Positions 1 to 6,632 are shown, counted from the stretch's first letter. The stretch: 10,889 nt of DNA from Deltaproteobacteria bacterium (GCA_021778975.1 JAJYBO010000079.1:1-10889), one strand, 5' to 3'. Numbers and translations: made by a program. Notes: generated by a model not told the origin, from the letters alone.

Positions 1-1
1 T

Positions 2-925
2 CTGACGGTAACCGGTTTAGAGAAGCGGAACACCGATGCCGGCGAACTGGAATTTCCGGTCATCGAGGGGTGGCCGAATCAGGGCGTTGGCAGAATCAAT
101 CCGGACGGCAGTCAGGGCGCCTGTACATCATGTCACAGCCGCCATAGCTTTTCGATGGAAACCGCCAGAAAGCCTTATACCTGCAAGGAATGCCATGCAG
201 GCCCCGACGTTCCTGCCTACAAGGTCTATGAAGCCAGCAAGCACGGCAATATTGCGGCATCCCAGCAGGCAAAATGGAATTTTACCGACGTCCCCTGGCA
301 AATCGGCAGGGATTTCACGGCGCCCACCTGCGCGGCCTGCCACATCAGTCTGCTGACAGGAGCAGACGGCGCGGTGGTGGCGCAGCGAACCCACCGGATG
401 AACGACCGCCTTTCGGATCGAATATTCGGCCTGATATACGCCCATCGGCAACCGAAGTCTCCGGATACCAGCATCATCCGCAACAAGGACGGGTTACCCC
501 TGCCGACGGATTTTGACGGCGGCAGCGCCGTTTCGGCGCTGATTGACGATCAGGAGTTTCAGAAGCGCCGGGAAACCATGCAGACCATCTGCCGCGCCTG
601 TCACAGCACTTCATGGGTGAAGGGACACTGGGCGCGCTACGACCATATGATCGCCGCCACCAATACCGCGACCCATACCGCCACGGACATCATGCGAGAA
701 ATCTGGAAACGCGGCTATGCCCCCCAACCGGATAAAAACGCCCGTATCTTCGACACCGCCATAGAGAAGAAATGGAGTCATATCTGGCTGTTTGACGCCA
801 ATAACGCCCGTTTTGCCGCGGCAATGGCCGGCGGCGGCGATTACAGTGTCTTCGCCGAAGGATTCTATCCGCTTTCCGAACATTTGATGGAAATGAATGA
901 CTGGCTGGAACACAAAGGGAAATAA
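2..925 (+). CDS. HAO-family multihaem cytochrome c, C-terminal part (5' end outside window)
   Basis: The reading frame is open from base 2 and encodes the last 307 residues of a multihaem cytochrome c. Four CXXCH haem sites are visible: CTSCH (residue 41 of the visible part), CKECH (61), CAACH (110) and CRACH (197). The layout of the first two sites (CTSCH-SRH, a short gap, CKECH, then GPD and YEASKHG) and the tail with ARFAAAMAGGGDYSVF and GFYPLS match the hydroxylamine oxidoreductase (HAO) octahaem family. Family members run to about 500-570 residues with eight haems, so roughly the last four haems are here, and the catalytic haem region probably lies upstream of the window. The protein would be periplasmic. 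Whether it oxidises hydroxylamine or reduces nitrite/hydroxylamine to ammonium cannot be decided from this part; in anaerobic sulfate-reducer-like bacteria the reductive role is more likely (inference). The CcsB fragment at the right edge provides the kind of maturation machinery such a protein needs. Confidence 0.88.
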   Translation: MTVTGLEKRNTDAGELEFPVIEGWPNQGVGRINPDGSQGACTSCHSRHSFSMETARKPYTCKECHAGPDVPAYKVYEASKHGNIAASQQAKWNFTDVPWQIGRDFTAPTCAACHISLLTGADGAVVAQRTHRMNDRLSDRIFGLIYAHRQPKSPDTSIIRNKDGLPLPTDFDGGSAVSALIDDQEFQKRRETMQTICRACHSTSWVKGHWARYDHMIAATNTATHTATDIMREIWKRGYAPQPDKNARIFDTAIEKKWSHIWLFDANNARFAAAMAGGGDYSVFAEGFYPLSEHLMEMNDWLEHKGK

Positions 926-928
926 GCG

Positions 929-951
929 TTGACGGCTTCGTAAAAAGCCCG
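929..951 (+). repeat. Partial copy of the CGTAAAAAGTC-type intergenic repeat
   Basis: Three bases after the cytochrome stop lies TTGACGGCTTCGTAAAAAGC. It closely matches the left arm of the element at 4275-4400 and, in reverse complement, the arm at 4406-4428. The match extends loosely to the right: GCGGCGCTGC here compares with GTTGCGCTGC at the same distance in the larger copy, so this looks like the left end of a truncated element. I see no matching right arm before the next gene. That such sequences are abundant in Desulfobacterota genomes is my recollection, not something shown here. Confidence 0.6.
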
Positions 952-963
952 CATGCGGCGCTG

Positions 964-1013
964 CCCCCTTTGTCGTTAAGGGGGTATATTCCCCCTTTGA
1001 GGGGGCCGGGGGG
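964..1013. repeat. Alternating C5/G5 blocks able to form mutually exclusive hairpins
   Basis: In the convergent gap between the cytochrome and the EamA gene, the blocks CCCCCTT (964-970), AAGGGGG (978-984), CCCCCTT (991-997) and GAGGGGG (999-1005) follow one another, then a G6 run at 1008-1013. The first can pair with the second (7-base loop), the second with the third (perfect 7-bp stem, 6-base loop TATATT), or the third with the fourth. No U-run follows any of these stems on either strand, so it is not a classical intrinsic terminator, although it could still slow or end converging transcription. Confidence 0.5.
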
Positions 1014-1053
1014 TGTTCTTCTCCGAATGGTATATTCTATGCTGGAAATCACC

Positions 1054-1920
1054 TTACCGGTTGCCGGTGTCTCTGATCATCAGAATCACGGCCGTCAGAA
1101 CCAGCGCGCTGCCCAGATATCCCAAAGGCGAGAACACTTCTTGCCACCAGAAATAAGCGACCACCGCGGCCATGACCGGTTCTACAGTAGCGACAATGGC
1201 GGCACGGCCGGCTTCGAGATATTTCAGACCCGCATAATAGCATGAATTGGCGCCGTATGTGCAAATGACGACCAGCAGCCCCAGGGCCAGCCATGCCGTC
1301 GGCGTCTTGTGGGTGAACGTAACCCACGGCAGCATTCCCAAAAACCCTATGGGCAGAATGTACAGAAAAAGAGTTGCGGAACTGTAACGGCCAGAGAAAA
1401 ACTTTCCGAAAATATAATAGAGCGAATAACAGAAACCAGAAAGCAGCCCAAAACCAATGGCGGCAACATGAAACGAAACGCCGGCCGCATTTCCTCCCAC
1501 ACTGTTGCCGATAGATATCGCCGAAACACCGGTAATGGTCAGAAACAGCGCCAGCAGTTTCATCGGCGTGATCGCCTCTTTAAAGAAAATTCGCGAAAAC
1601 AGGATGACCCAGGCCGGTGCAGTATATAACAACACGGCTGCCAGCGCCGCGCCCCCCTGCCGAACCGCCATCTGGTAAAAATAATAAAAGAGCGTCACCC
1701 CGCAAAACCCGAAGGCCAGCAGATATCCGATATCCTTTTTATACAGCTTCACCTCGCGGCGGAACACGGCATGACCGGCAAACAGAATCCATGCCAGAAA
1801 AGCCCTCCAGAATGCAACTTCCATGGGAGGAAGCCCTTCTTGAAACGCCATGCGTGAAAATGGGCCGATCATACCCCACTGGAGTGCGGCCGCGACAATA
1901 AATGCGTATCCCTTCACCAT
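1054..1920 (-). CDS. EamA/DMT-superfamily transporter
   Basis: This encodes an inner-membrane protein of 288 residues, almost entirely hydrophobic, with about ten membrane segments arranged as two EamA repeats. Each repeat ends in the family's typical helix pair: YTAPAWVILFSRIFFKEAIT in the first half and VEPVMAAVVAYFWWQEVFS in the second. Such proteins usually export amino acids or other small metabolites; the substrate cannot be read from the sequence. The start is ambiguous. I chose the ATG at 1920 because AAGGAG lies 8 bases upstream and the first membrane helix begins right after it, as is usual for the family. A TTG at 1953 with a strong AAAGGAGG 6 bases upstream would add 11 residues, and the frame stays open up to an ATG at 1992. 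The gene is divergent from the aminotransferase, and a second EamA gene lies at 6633. The product is near the family's normal length and looks intact. Confidence 0.85.
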   Translation of the reverse strand: MVKGYAFIVAAALQWGMIGPFSRMAFQEGLPPMEVAFWRAFLAWILFAGHAVFRREVKLYKKDIGYLLAFGFCGVTLFYYFYQMAVRQGGAALAAVLLYTAPAWVILFSRIFFKEAITPMKLLALFLTITGVSAISIGNSVGGNAAGVSFHVAAIGFGLLSGFCYSLYYIFGKFFSGRYSSATLFLYILPIGFLGMLPWVTFTHKTPTAWLALGLLVVICTYGANSCYYAGLKYLEAGRAAIVATVEPVMAAVVAYFWWQEVFSPLGYLGSALVLTAVILMIRDTGNR

Positions 1921-1963
1921 TGCAAAAGCTCCTTCTGCAAACATTGAATTCAAAAGTCGCCTC

Positions 1964-1992
1964 CTTTTAGTCCACACATCCCCAAATATCAA
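1964..1992 (-). promoter_or_regulatory. Candidate promoter for the leftward EamA gene
   Basis: On the minus strand TTGATA (1987-1992) is followed after exactly 17 bases by TAAAAG (1964-1969), a fair match to sigma-70 -35 and -10 boxes. Transcription from it would begin downstream of the AAAGGAGG that serves the TTG codon at 1953, so if real it favours the ATG start at 1920. The match is by eye only. Confidence 0.3.
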
Positions 1993-2018
1993 TATGATCT
2001 GGACATATGGGTTGACTC

Positions 2019-2037
2019 ATGCCGAAAAGCATGGCAT
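2019..2037. promoter_or_regulatory. Small palindrome in the divergent intergenic region, possible operator
   Basis: Between the divergent EamA and aminotransferase genes, ATGCC (2019-2023) and GGCAT (2033-2037) form an imperfect dyad around GAAAAGCAT, with a nested ATGC/GCAT pair. It sits just after TTGACT (2012-2017) and before a TATAAA (2055-2060), although those two boxes are too far apart to form one promoter. It could be a binding site for a regulator encoded elsewhere; no regulator gene is present in the window. The half-sites are short enough to arise by chance. Confidence 0.2.
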
Positions 2038-2095
2038 TTAAAAAATGGTCAATTTATAAAACAATGGCGCATCATCCAGTAATACAGGACATCCA

Positions 2096-3427
2096 ATGAA
2101 AAGACCTTTACTGAAAACAGCCATTCCAGGCCCCAAAGCCGTGAGCTGGATTGCACGCGATTCCAAGATGCTCTCTCCGTCTCTGCCCCGCGAATATCCT
2201 CTGGTTGCCGTGAGGGGACAGGGGCAGTGGATCGAAGATGTGGACGGCAACGAATTTCTAGATTTCACATCGGGTATTGCCGTCTGCAATACAGGTCATT
2301 GCCATCCGGATGTCGTAAAAGCGGCGCAGGATCAGATGGCGGCATTGATTCATATGTGCGGCTCCGATTTTTATCACCTGCCCATGATCGAGCTGGCGGA
2401 ACAGTTGGTGGCCATCGCGCCCGGAAATTTTGAAAAGCGGGTGTTGCTGGCCAACTCCGGCGCCGAAGCGGTAGAAGCCGGGTTCAAGCTGGCCAGATGG
2501 CACAGCAGCCGCGACAAAGCCATTGCGTTTCTGGGGGCTTTTCATGGCAGAACCATGGGCGCCCTGTCGCTTACGGCCTCCAAAACCATTCAACGAAAGG
2601 GGTTCAGCTCGTTCGTTCCGGGCATCACCCATGTTCCATACGCGAACTGCTACCGCTGCGCCTTTCGGATGACGTATCCGCAATGCGATTTCGAGTGTAT
2701 CCGGTTCATCGAGGAACATATTTTCAGAACATTCATCCCTCCCGAAGAAGTGGCGGTCATGGTGATCGAACCCATCCAGGGCGAAGGCGGATATGTGACG
2801 CCGCCGCCGGAATATCACCAGCGACTCAAAGCACTGGCCGAAAAATACGGCATTCTGTATCTGGTGGACGAAATTCAGGCGGGCATGGGCAGAACCGGCA
2901 AACTGTTCGCAATCGAGCATTTCGGAGTAGTTCCCGATCTGATGACCCTGGCCAAAGGCATTGCATCCGGAATGCCGCTCAGCGCGCTCATCACCAGAGC
3001 CGATGTGATGGACTGGTCGCGGGGGGCGCATGGCTCCACATATGGTGGTAACCCGGTCTCCTGCGCAGCGGCGCTGGCCTCGATTCGGGTGCTTCAGTCC
3101 GGCCTCGTTCAGAACGCGGTTGTGATGGGGGACAAACTCCGTGCAGGATTGGCCGATATGCAGACGCGGTATGAATGTATCGGTGATATCCGGGGGATGG
3201 GGTTGATGCAGGCCGCGGAACTGGTGACCGACCGGCATCACAAAACGCCGGACAAACCGCTTCGAGACAGGCTGCTTCAGGGCTGTTTCGAGAAAGGGGT
3301 GCTGCTCTTGAGTTGCGGAGAAAGCGTCATCCGATTCTGTCCACCACTGATCGTTTCCGGAGACGATATCGCCGTGTGTCTGGATATTTTTGAATCCGTT
3401 CTGAAAGAAATTTTAACCGCCGGGTAA
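2096..3427 (+). CDS. Class III PLP-dependent aminotransferase (4-aminobutyrate/ornithine aminotransferase-like, or related racemase)
   Basis: A cytoplasmic PLP enzyme of 443 residues, a normal length for fold-type I class III aminotransferases. Key features are all present: GNEFLDFTSGIAVCNTGHCHP near residue 75-95, the cofactor-binding NSGAEAVEAG, FHGRTMGAL, the EPIQGEGGY block, the DEIQ motif with Asp258, which should contact the pyridine nitrogen, and Lys287 in LAKGIASG as the Schiff-base lysine. The 29-residue spacing between Asp and Lys agrees with GabT. The opening PGPKA with REYPLVAVRGQG resembles a subgroup that includes 4-aminobutyrate/ornithine aminotransferases and broad-range amino acid racemases of archaea, so either activity is possible. 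An insertion at 185-201 carries four cysteines (CYRC, then C197 and C201). The start is ATG with a modest ACAGGA ribosome site. It is followed directly by a cationic amino acid importer, which suggests a basic or omega-amino acid substrate (inference). Confidence 0.88.
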   Translation: MKRPLLKTAIPGPKAVSWIARDSKMLSPSLPREYPLVAVRGQGQWIEDVDGNEFLDFTSGIAVCNTGHCHPDVVKAAQDQMAALIHMCGSDFYHLPMIELAEQLVAIAPGNFEKRVLLANSGAEAVEAGFKLARWHSSRDKAIAFLGAFHGRTMGALSLTASKTIQRKGFSSFVPGITHVPYANCYRCAFRMTYPQCDFECIRFIEEHIFRTFIPPEEVAVMVIEPIQGEGGYVTPPPEYHQRLKALAEKYGILYLVDEIQAGMGRTGKLFAIEHFGVVPDLMTLAKGIASGMPLSALITRADVMDWSRGAHGSTYGGNPVSCAAALASIRVLQSGLVQNAVVMGDKLRAGLADMQTRYECIGDIRGMGLMQAAELVTDRHHKTPDKPLRDRLLQGCFEKGVLLLSCGESVIRFCPPLIVSGDDIAVCLDIFESVLKEILTAG

Positions 3428-3482
3428 TCCGAGGTTCTGGCGACATTTTTTGCGTTCTTCACAATCAAAGGAGACTGCGCCT

Positions 3483-4271
3483 GTGTCCGCATCCCCTGCC
3501 ATCGCGGCGGAAGGCATGTATAAACAATTTGGAGCGCTTCAGGTTCTAAAAGGTGTATCCCTGTCGGCCAATGAAGGCGATGTAATCGCCTTGATCGGAT
3601 CCAGCGGCTCCGGAAAAAGCACATTGCTGCGCTGCATCAATTTGCTGGAAACCCCGGATGCCGGCAACGTCTATATCGCCGGAGAACTCATCCGCATGAA
3701 GAAAGACCGCCACGGTGGCATGGCGCCGGAAGACCCCCGGCAGGTAGATCGCATTCGGACGCGGCTCGGAATGATCTTTCAGCATTTCAACCTGTGGACA
3801 CACATGACCATTCTGCAAAATGTCATCGAGGCGCCGGTTCATGTATTGAAACGCCCCCAAAAAGATGCGGTGGATATGGCGATGACCCTGCTGAAAAAAG
3901 TGGGGATTCAGGACAAGGCAGGCTATTACCCATCGCAACTGTCCGGGGGACAGCAGCAGCGCGCCGCCATTGCCCGGGCGCTGGCCATGGAACCCGCAGC
4001 ACTTCTGGTGGATGAACCCACATCCGCACTTGACCCCGAACTGGTCGGTGAAGTGCTGCGGGTCATGCAGCAATTGGCCGAAGAAGGCCGGACCATGCTG
4101 ATCGCCACCCATGAAATGGATTTTGCCCGGCGTGTTTCCAGTCGGGTCTTGTTTCTTCACAACGGATGCGTCGAAGAAGAAGGCCCTCCGGAGCAGATTT
4201 TTGAAAATCCGACATCAGAACGCTGCCGGCAGTTTTTACGCGGGTATATGTTGAAACCCAAAACCACATAA
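3483..4271 (+). CDS. Polar amino acid ABC importer, ATP-binding protein (HisP/GlnQ family)
   Basis: A cytoplasmic ATPase of 262 residues that energises import through the two permeases downstream. All nucleotide-binding motifs are canonical: Walker A GSSGSGKST (39-47), Q-loop Q100 in FQHFNLW, signature LSGGQQQR (153-160), Walker B LLVDEP with catalytic Glu178, and switch His210 in ATHEM. The stretch after Walker A is longer than in GlnQ, with a charged insertion (about residues 71-92) leading into RTRLGMIFQHFNLWTHMT, as in HisP of the histidine/lysine/arginine/ornithine system. The chosen GTG start has AAAGGAG 8-9 bases upstream. The frame is open upstream to a TTG at 3450, but that codon has no ribosome site. 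It follows the aminotransferase by 55 bases and is separated from its binding-protein gene by an inverted-repeat element. Confidence 0.93.
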   Translation: MSASPAIAAEGMYKQFGALQVLKGVSLSANEGDVIALIGSSGSGKSTLLRCINLLETPDAGNVYIAGELIRMKKDRHGGMAPEDPRQVDRIRTRLGMIFQHFNLWTHMTILQNVIEAPVHVLKRPQKDAVDMAMTLLKKVGIQDKAGYYPSQLSGGQQQRAAIARALAMEPAALLVDEPTSALDPELVGEVLRVMQQLAEEGRTMLIATHEMDFARRVSSRVLFLHNGCVEEEGPPEQIFENPTSERCRQFLRGYMLKPKTT

Positions 4272-4274
4272 GTA

Positions 4275-4400
4275 TGACGGCTGTGTAAAAAGTCCGGACG
4301 CTGCGTTGCGCTGCTTCTTTCATCGTTGCGGTGTGCCACAAGTACGCCTCACCTCTCAGGATTAGCGCGTCTTACCTGCGGACTTTTTATACAGCCGTCT
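4275..4400. repeat. 126-base element bounded by 21-base inverted repeats
   Basis: The left arm TGACGGCTGTGTAAAAAGTC (plus one more C, 4275-4295) pairs with the right arm at 4380-4400, which is its reverse complement except for two positions. The interior (84 bases) has no significant open frame. The element lies between the ABC ATPase and its binding-protein gene, starting 3 bases after the ATPase stop. It could be a non-autonomous MITE/REP-like repeat, or an mRNA stem that stabilises or processes the transcript between importer genes. No clear target-site duplication is visible. Confidence 0.65.
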
Positions 4401-4405
4401 GAAAT

Positions 4406-4428
4406 TCGACTTTTTACGAGACCATCAA
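4406..4428 (-). repeat. Additional inverted arm of the same repeat family
   Basis: Just right of the 4275-4400 element is TCGACTTTTTACGAGACCAT, continuing CAA. Its reverse complement reads TTGATGGTCTCGTAAAAAGT, close to the copy at 929-951 (TTGACGGCTTCGTAAAAAGC). So two right-hand arms stand side by side, 5 bases apart, suggesting that one element was inserted next to or inside another, or that arms were duplicated. It ends 10 bases before the ribosome site of the binding-protein gene. Confidence 0.55.
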
Positions 4429-4448
4429 GATATAGAACGAGGTGACAT

Positions 4449-5234
4449 ATGAAGAGATGGACAATGACAGTGGCGGCGATAATGGTGGGGGCATGCTGGA
4501 TGGGGATCGCTTCGGCGGCGGAAACGAAACCGATATTGCGCGTCGGTACGGAAGGCGCTTACCCGCCCTTCAATTATGTTGATAAAGACGGCAAGGTCAA
4601 GGGGTTCGACATTGATATCGCCAGCGCTCTGTGCAAGGAATCGGGGATGAAATGCCAGTTTATCCTGCAGGACTGGGATGGTTTGATCCCGGGGCTGATC
4701 GCCAGGAAATTCGATGCCATCGTCGCTTCCATGTCCATTACGGACGAACGCAAGCAAAAAGTGGATTTTACGCACAAATATTATCAGACCCCGGCCCGTT
4801 TCGTGGCCAAAAAAGGGGCTGGCATCGTGATTTCCAAAGAAGGTCTGAAAGGCAAGACCGTCGGCGTACAGCGGGCCACCATTCATGAAAATTTCATTCG
4901 TGACGTATTTGGGGATACGGTCAATATCAAAGCCTATGCCACTCTGGACGAGGCCAATATGGATCTGGTCGCTGGTCGGCTCGATCTGGTCATCGCAGAC
5001 GCTACGGTTCTGCAGACCGGTTTTTTAAAAACACCTGCCGGTAAGGATTTTGAATTTGTCGGCCCTGGTTATACGGATAAAAAATGGTTTGGAGAAGGCG
5101 TCGGCATTGCTGTACGAAAAGGCGACAATGCGCTGCGGCAGAAATTGAACAAAGCCATTGACGCCATTCGGGCCAATGGCGCGTATCAGAAAATCAACGC
5201 CAAATATTTTAATTTTGATGTGTATGGAAAATAA
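4449..5234 (+). CDS. Periplasmic amino acid-binding protein of the ABC importer (HisJ/ArgT-like, cationic amino acids)
   Basis: The product is 261 residues, the normal length for SBP family 3. It begins with a signal peptide: KR, a hydrophobic stretch, then ASA-AE, with cleavage likely after Ala23 or Ala24. The mature protein reads LRVGTEGAYPPFNYVDKDGKVKG as in family 3. Positions matching the ligand pocket of the lysine/arginine/ornithine-binding protein are present: the SMSITDER loop with Ser94, Ser96 and Arg101 (the residue that holds the ligand carboxylate), Thr144, and Asp184 in IADATV, which contacts the ligand's alpha-amino group. The DKKWFGEGVGIAVRKGD block is also typical of that group. 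I infer a basic amino acid ligand; histidine, arginine, lysine and ornithine cannot be told apart. The ATG has GAGGTGA close upstream. The repeat-rich 177-base gap before it could give it separate expression from the ATPase. Confidence 0.92.
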   Translation: MKRWTMTVAAIMVGACWMGIASAAETKPILRVGTEGAYPPFNYVDKDGKVKGFDIDIASALCKESGMKCQFILQDWDGLIPGLIARKFDAIVASMSITDERKQKVDFTHKYYQTPARFVAKKGAGIVISKEGLKGKTVGVQRATIHENFIRDVFGDTVNIKAYATLDEANMDLVAGRLDLVIADATVLQTGFLKTPAGKDFEFVGPGYTDKKWFGEGVGIAVRKGDNALRQKLNKAIDAIRANGAYQKINAKYFNFDVYGK

Positions 5235-5236
5235 GC

Positions 5237-5911
5237 ATGATGAATATCCGCGGGTATGGGTGGCTGCTGTGGGAAGGTGTTCGCCTGACAGTGGCGGTCG
5301 GTGTTGTTTCAATGGCCATCGCCATGCTGCTGGGATTGATCGGCGCCTGGGGAAAACTGTCCGATTCCCGGATAACCAGAAGCATGGCCGGCGTCTATAC
5401 CACCGTGATTCGCGGCGTTCCTGAATTGGTGATTATCCTGCTGGTGTATTACGGTGTTCCCACCCTGCTGATAGACATCGCCAATGTTTCGATAGATTTC
5501 AACCCGTTCATTGCAGGGGTGCTGACCATCGGGTTCATTTATGGCGCGTTTTCCACAGAGGTGTTTCGCGGCAGCTATCTGGCGGTATCCAAAGGTCAGA
5601 TCGAAGCAGCGATGGCCGTGGGCATGAACAGATCCCAGATGTTTTTCAGAATTCTGCTGCCCCAGATGTGGCGGTTTGCACTGCCGGGTCTGGGCAATGT
5701 CTGGATGGTGCTGATCAAGGCGACCGCACTGGTGTCCGTTATCCAGCTCCCGGAGCTGATGCGAAACGCCGATGTCGCTGCTCGGTCAACGCACAAACCA
5801 TTTACCTGCTATTTTATCGCTTCGTTGATTTATCTGGTCATTACAATCGTATCGCTGACAATTCAGCAGCGGGCGGAAGTCTGGGCCAACCGGGGCGTCC
5901 GGAAGGTTTGA
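5237..5911 (+). CDS. Polar amino acid ABC importer, permease 1 (HisQ/ArtQ-like)
   Basis: An inner-membrane protein of 224 residues with about five transmembrane helices, in the His/Glu/Gln/Arg/opine permease family. The cytoplasmic EAA loop that docks onto the ATPase is clear: EAAMAVGMNRSQMFFRILLP at 123-142. An earlier family marker is TTVIRGVPELVIILLVYYG (55-73). It starts 2 bases after the binding-protein stop at one of two tandem ATGs (5237 or 5240); ATGGA about 8 bases upstream could serve as a weak ribosome site, and translational coupling is likely. With the following permease it should form the heterodimeric membrane channel. Confidence 0.93.
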   Translation: MMNIRGYGWLLWEGVRLTVAVGVVSMAIAMLLGLIGAWGKLSDSRITRSMAGVYTTVIRGVPELVIILLVYYGVPTLLIDIANVSIDFNPFIAGVLTIGFIYGAFSTEVFRGSYLAVSKGQIEAAMAVGMNRSQMFFRILLPQMWRFALPGLGNVWMVLIKATALVSVIQLPELMRNADVAARSTHKPFTCYFIASLIYLVITIVSLTIQQRAEVWANRGVRKV

Positions 5912-5915
5912 TAAT

Positions 5916-6620
5916 ATGGATATCGCCATCATTCAGGAAAATCTTCCCAGACTGCTTCAGGGAGCGGTCGTTACCGTCGAGCTAACGGCTGCCAGCGTCG
6001 CCATCGGTCTGTGCATCGCCATACCGTTTGCACTCATGAGGGTTCACAAAAATCCACTGTTGCGAATACCAGTGTATTTGTTCAATTTTTATTTCAGAGG
6101 CACCCCGCTTCTGGTTCAGATATTTCTCATCTATTACGGCAGCGGGCAGTTTCAGCACTTCCTGACACGGATCGGCGCCTGGACATTTTTCAGAGACGCC
6201 TGGTTTTGTGCAATTCTGAGCCTGACGCTCAACACCGCTGCCTACACATCCGAAATCCTCCGCGGCGGCATCGAAGCGATTCCATACGGAGAGATCGAAG
6301 CCGCCAGAGCCTGCGGCATGTCCGGTTTTTTGATGCAGCGCCGGATCGTTCTCCCCAAAGCCTTTCGTCTGGCATGGCCCGCCTATACCAATGAAGTCGT
6401 TTTTCTGCTTCAGGCCACATCGCTGGTTTCCATCATCACGATCATGGACATCACCGGCGTCGCCCGCATGATTGCATCCCGGAGTTTCGCATTTTATGAA
6501 GTGTATATCACGGCCGCGGTATTATATTTAATACTGGTCTATGGGGTGCTGTTCGTGTTTCGCAAAGTGGAATATCGCATTTCAGGACATCTGCGAAGCC
6601 CCTCTCTCATCGTTTCATAA
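5916..6620 (+). CDS. Polar amino acid ABC importer, permease 2 (HisM/ArtM-like)
   Basis: The second membrane subunit, 234 residues, about five transmembrane helices. It carries YLFNFYFRGTPLLVQIFLIY (54-73), the family's conserved RGTPLL block, and an EAA loop with Glu128, Gly134 and Leu146-Pro147 (EAARACGMSGFLMQRRIVLP). It begins 4 bases after the stop of permease 1, with GGAAGG 9 bases upstream of the ATG. The order ATPase, binding protein, permease, permease matches common amino acid importer operons. The protein is complete and no key residue is missing. Confidence 0.93.
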   Translation: MDIAIIQENLPRLLQGAVVTVELTAASVAIGLCIAIPFALMRVHKNPLLRIPVYLFNFYFRGTPLLVQIFLIYYGSGQFQHFLTRIGAWTFFRDAWFCAILSLTLNTAAYTSEILRGGIEAIPYGEIEAARACGMSGFLMQRRIVLPKAFRLAWPAYTNEVVFLLQATSLVSIITIMDITGVARMIASRSFAFYEVYITAAVLYLILVYGVLFVFRKVEYRISGHLRSPSLIVS

Positions 6621-6632
6621 CAGGATGGTTTT

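Noticed and set aside
941..970. Intrinsic terminator for the leftward EamA transcript (CCGCATGCGG followed by T5 on the minus strand)
   Set aside because: The palindrome leaves room for only about three base pairs around a four-base loop, too weak for a convincing terminator.
980..1013. G-quadruplex from the G-runs
   Set aside because: Only three long G-runs are present, interrupted by a complementary C5 block that would compete as a hairpin, so a stable quadruplex is not well supported.
2012..2060. TTGACT and TATAAA as a sigma-70 promoter for the aminotransferase
   Set aside because: The boxes are 37 bases apart, far beyond the 16-19 base spacing needed; alternative pairings give poor matches.
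2258..3241. Long open frame (327 codons) on the minus strand opposite the aminotransferase
   Set aside because: It is antisense to a gene with all class III aminotransferase motifs; its translation has no recognisable domain, is unusually rich in His, Arg and Gly, and reads like a codon-bias shadow.
3450..3482. Eleven-residue N-terminal extension of the ABC ATPase from a TTG
   Set aside because: The TTG has no ribosome site, whereas the GTG at 3483 has AAAGGAG at good spacing and gives the normal family length.
4296..4448. Small RNA, riboswitch or short gene in the gap before the binding protein
   Set aside because: The space is largely explained by the inverted-repeat arms; no conserved aptamer-like pattern or credible short coding frame with a ribosome site was seen.
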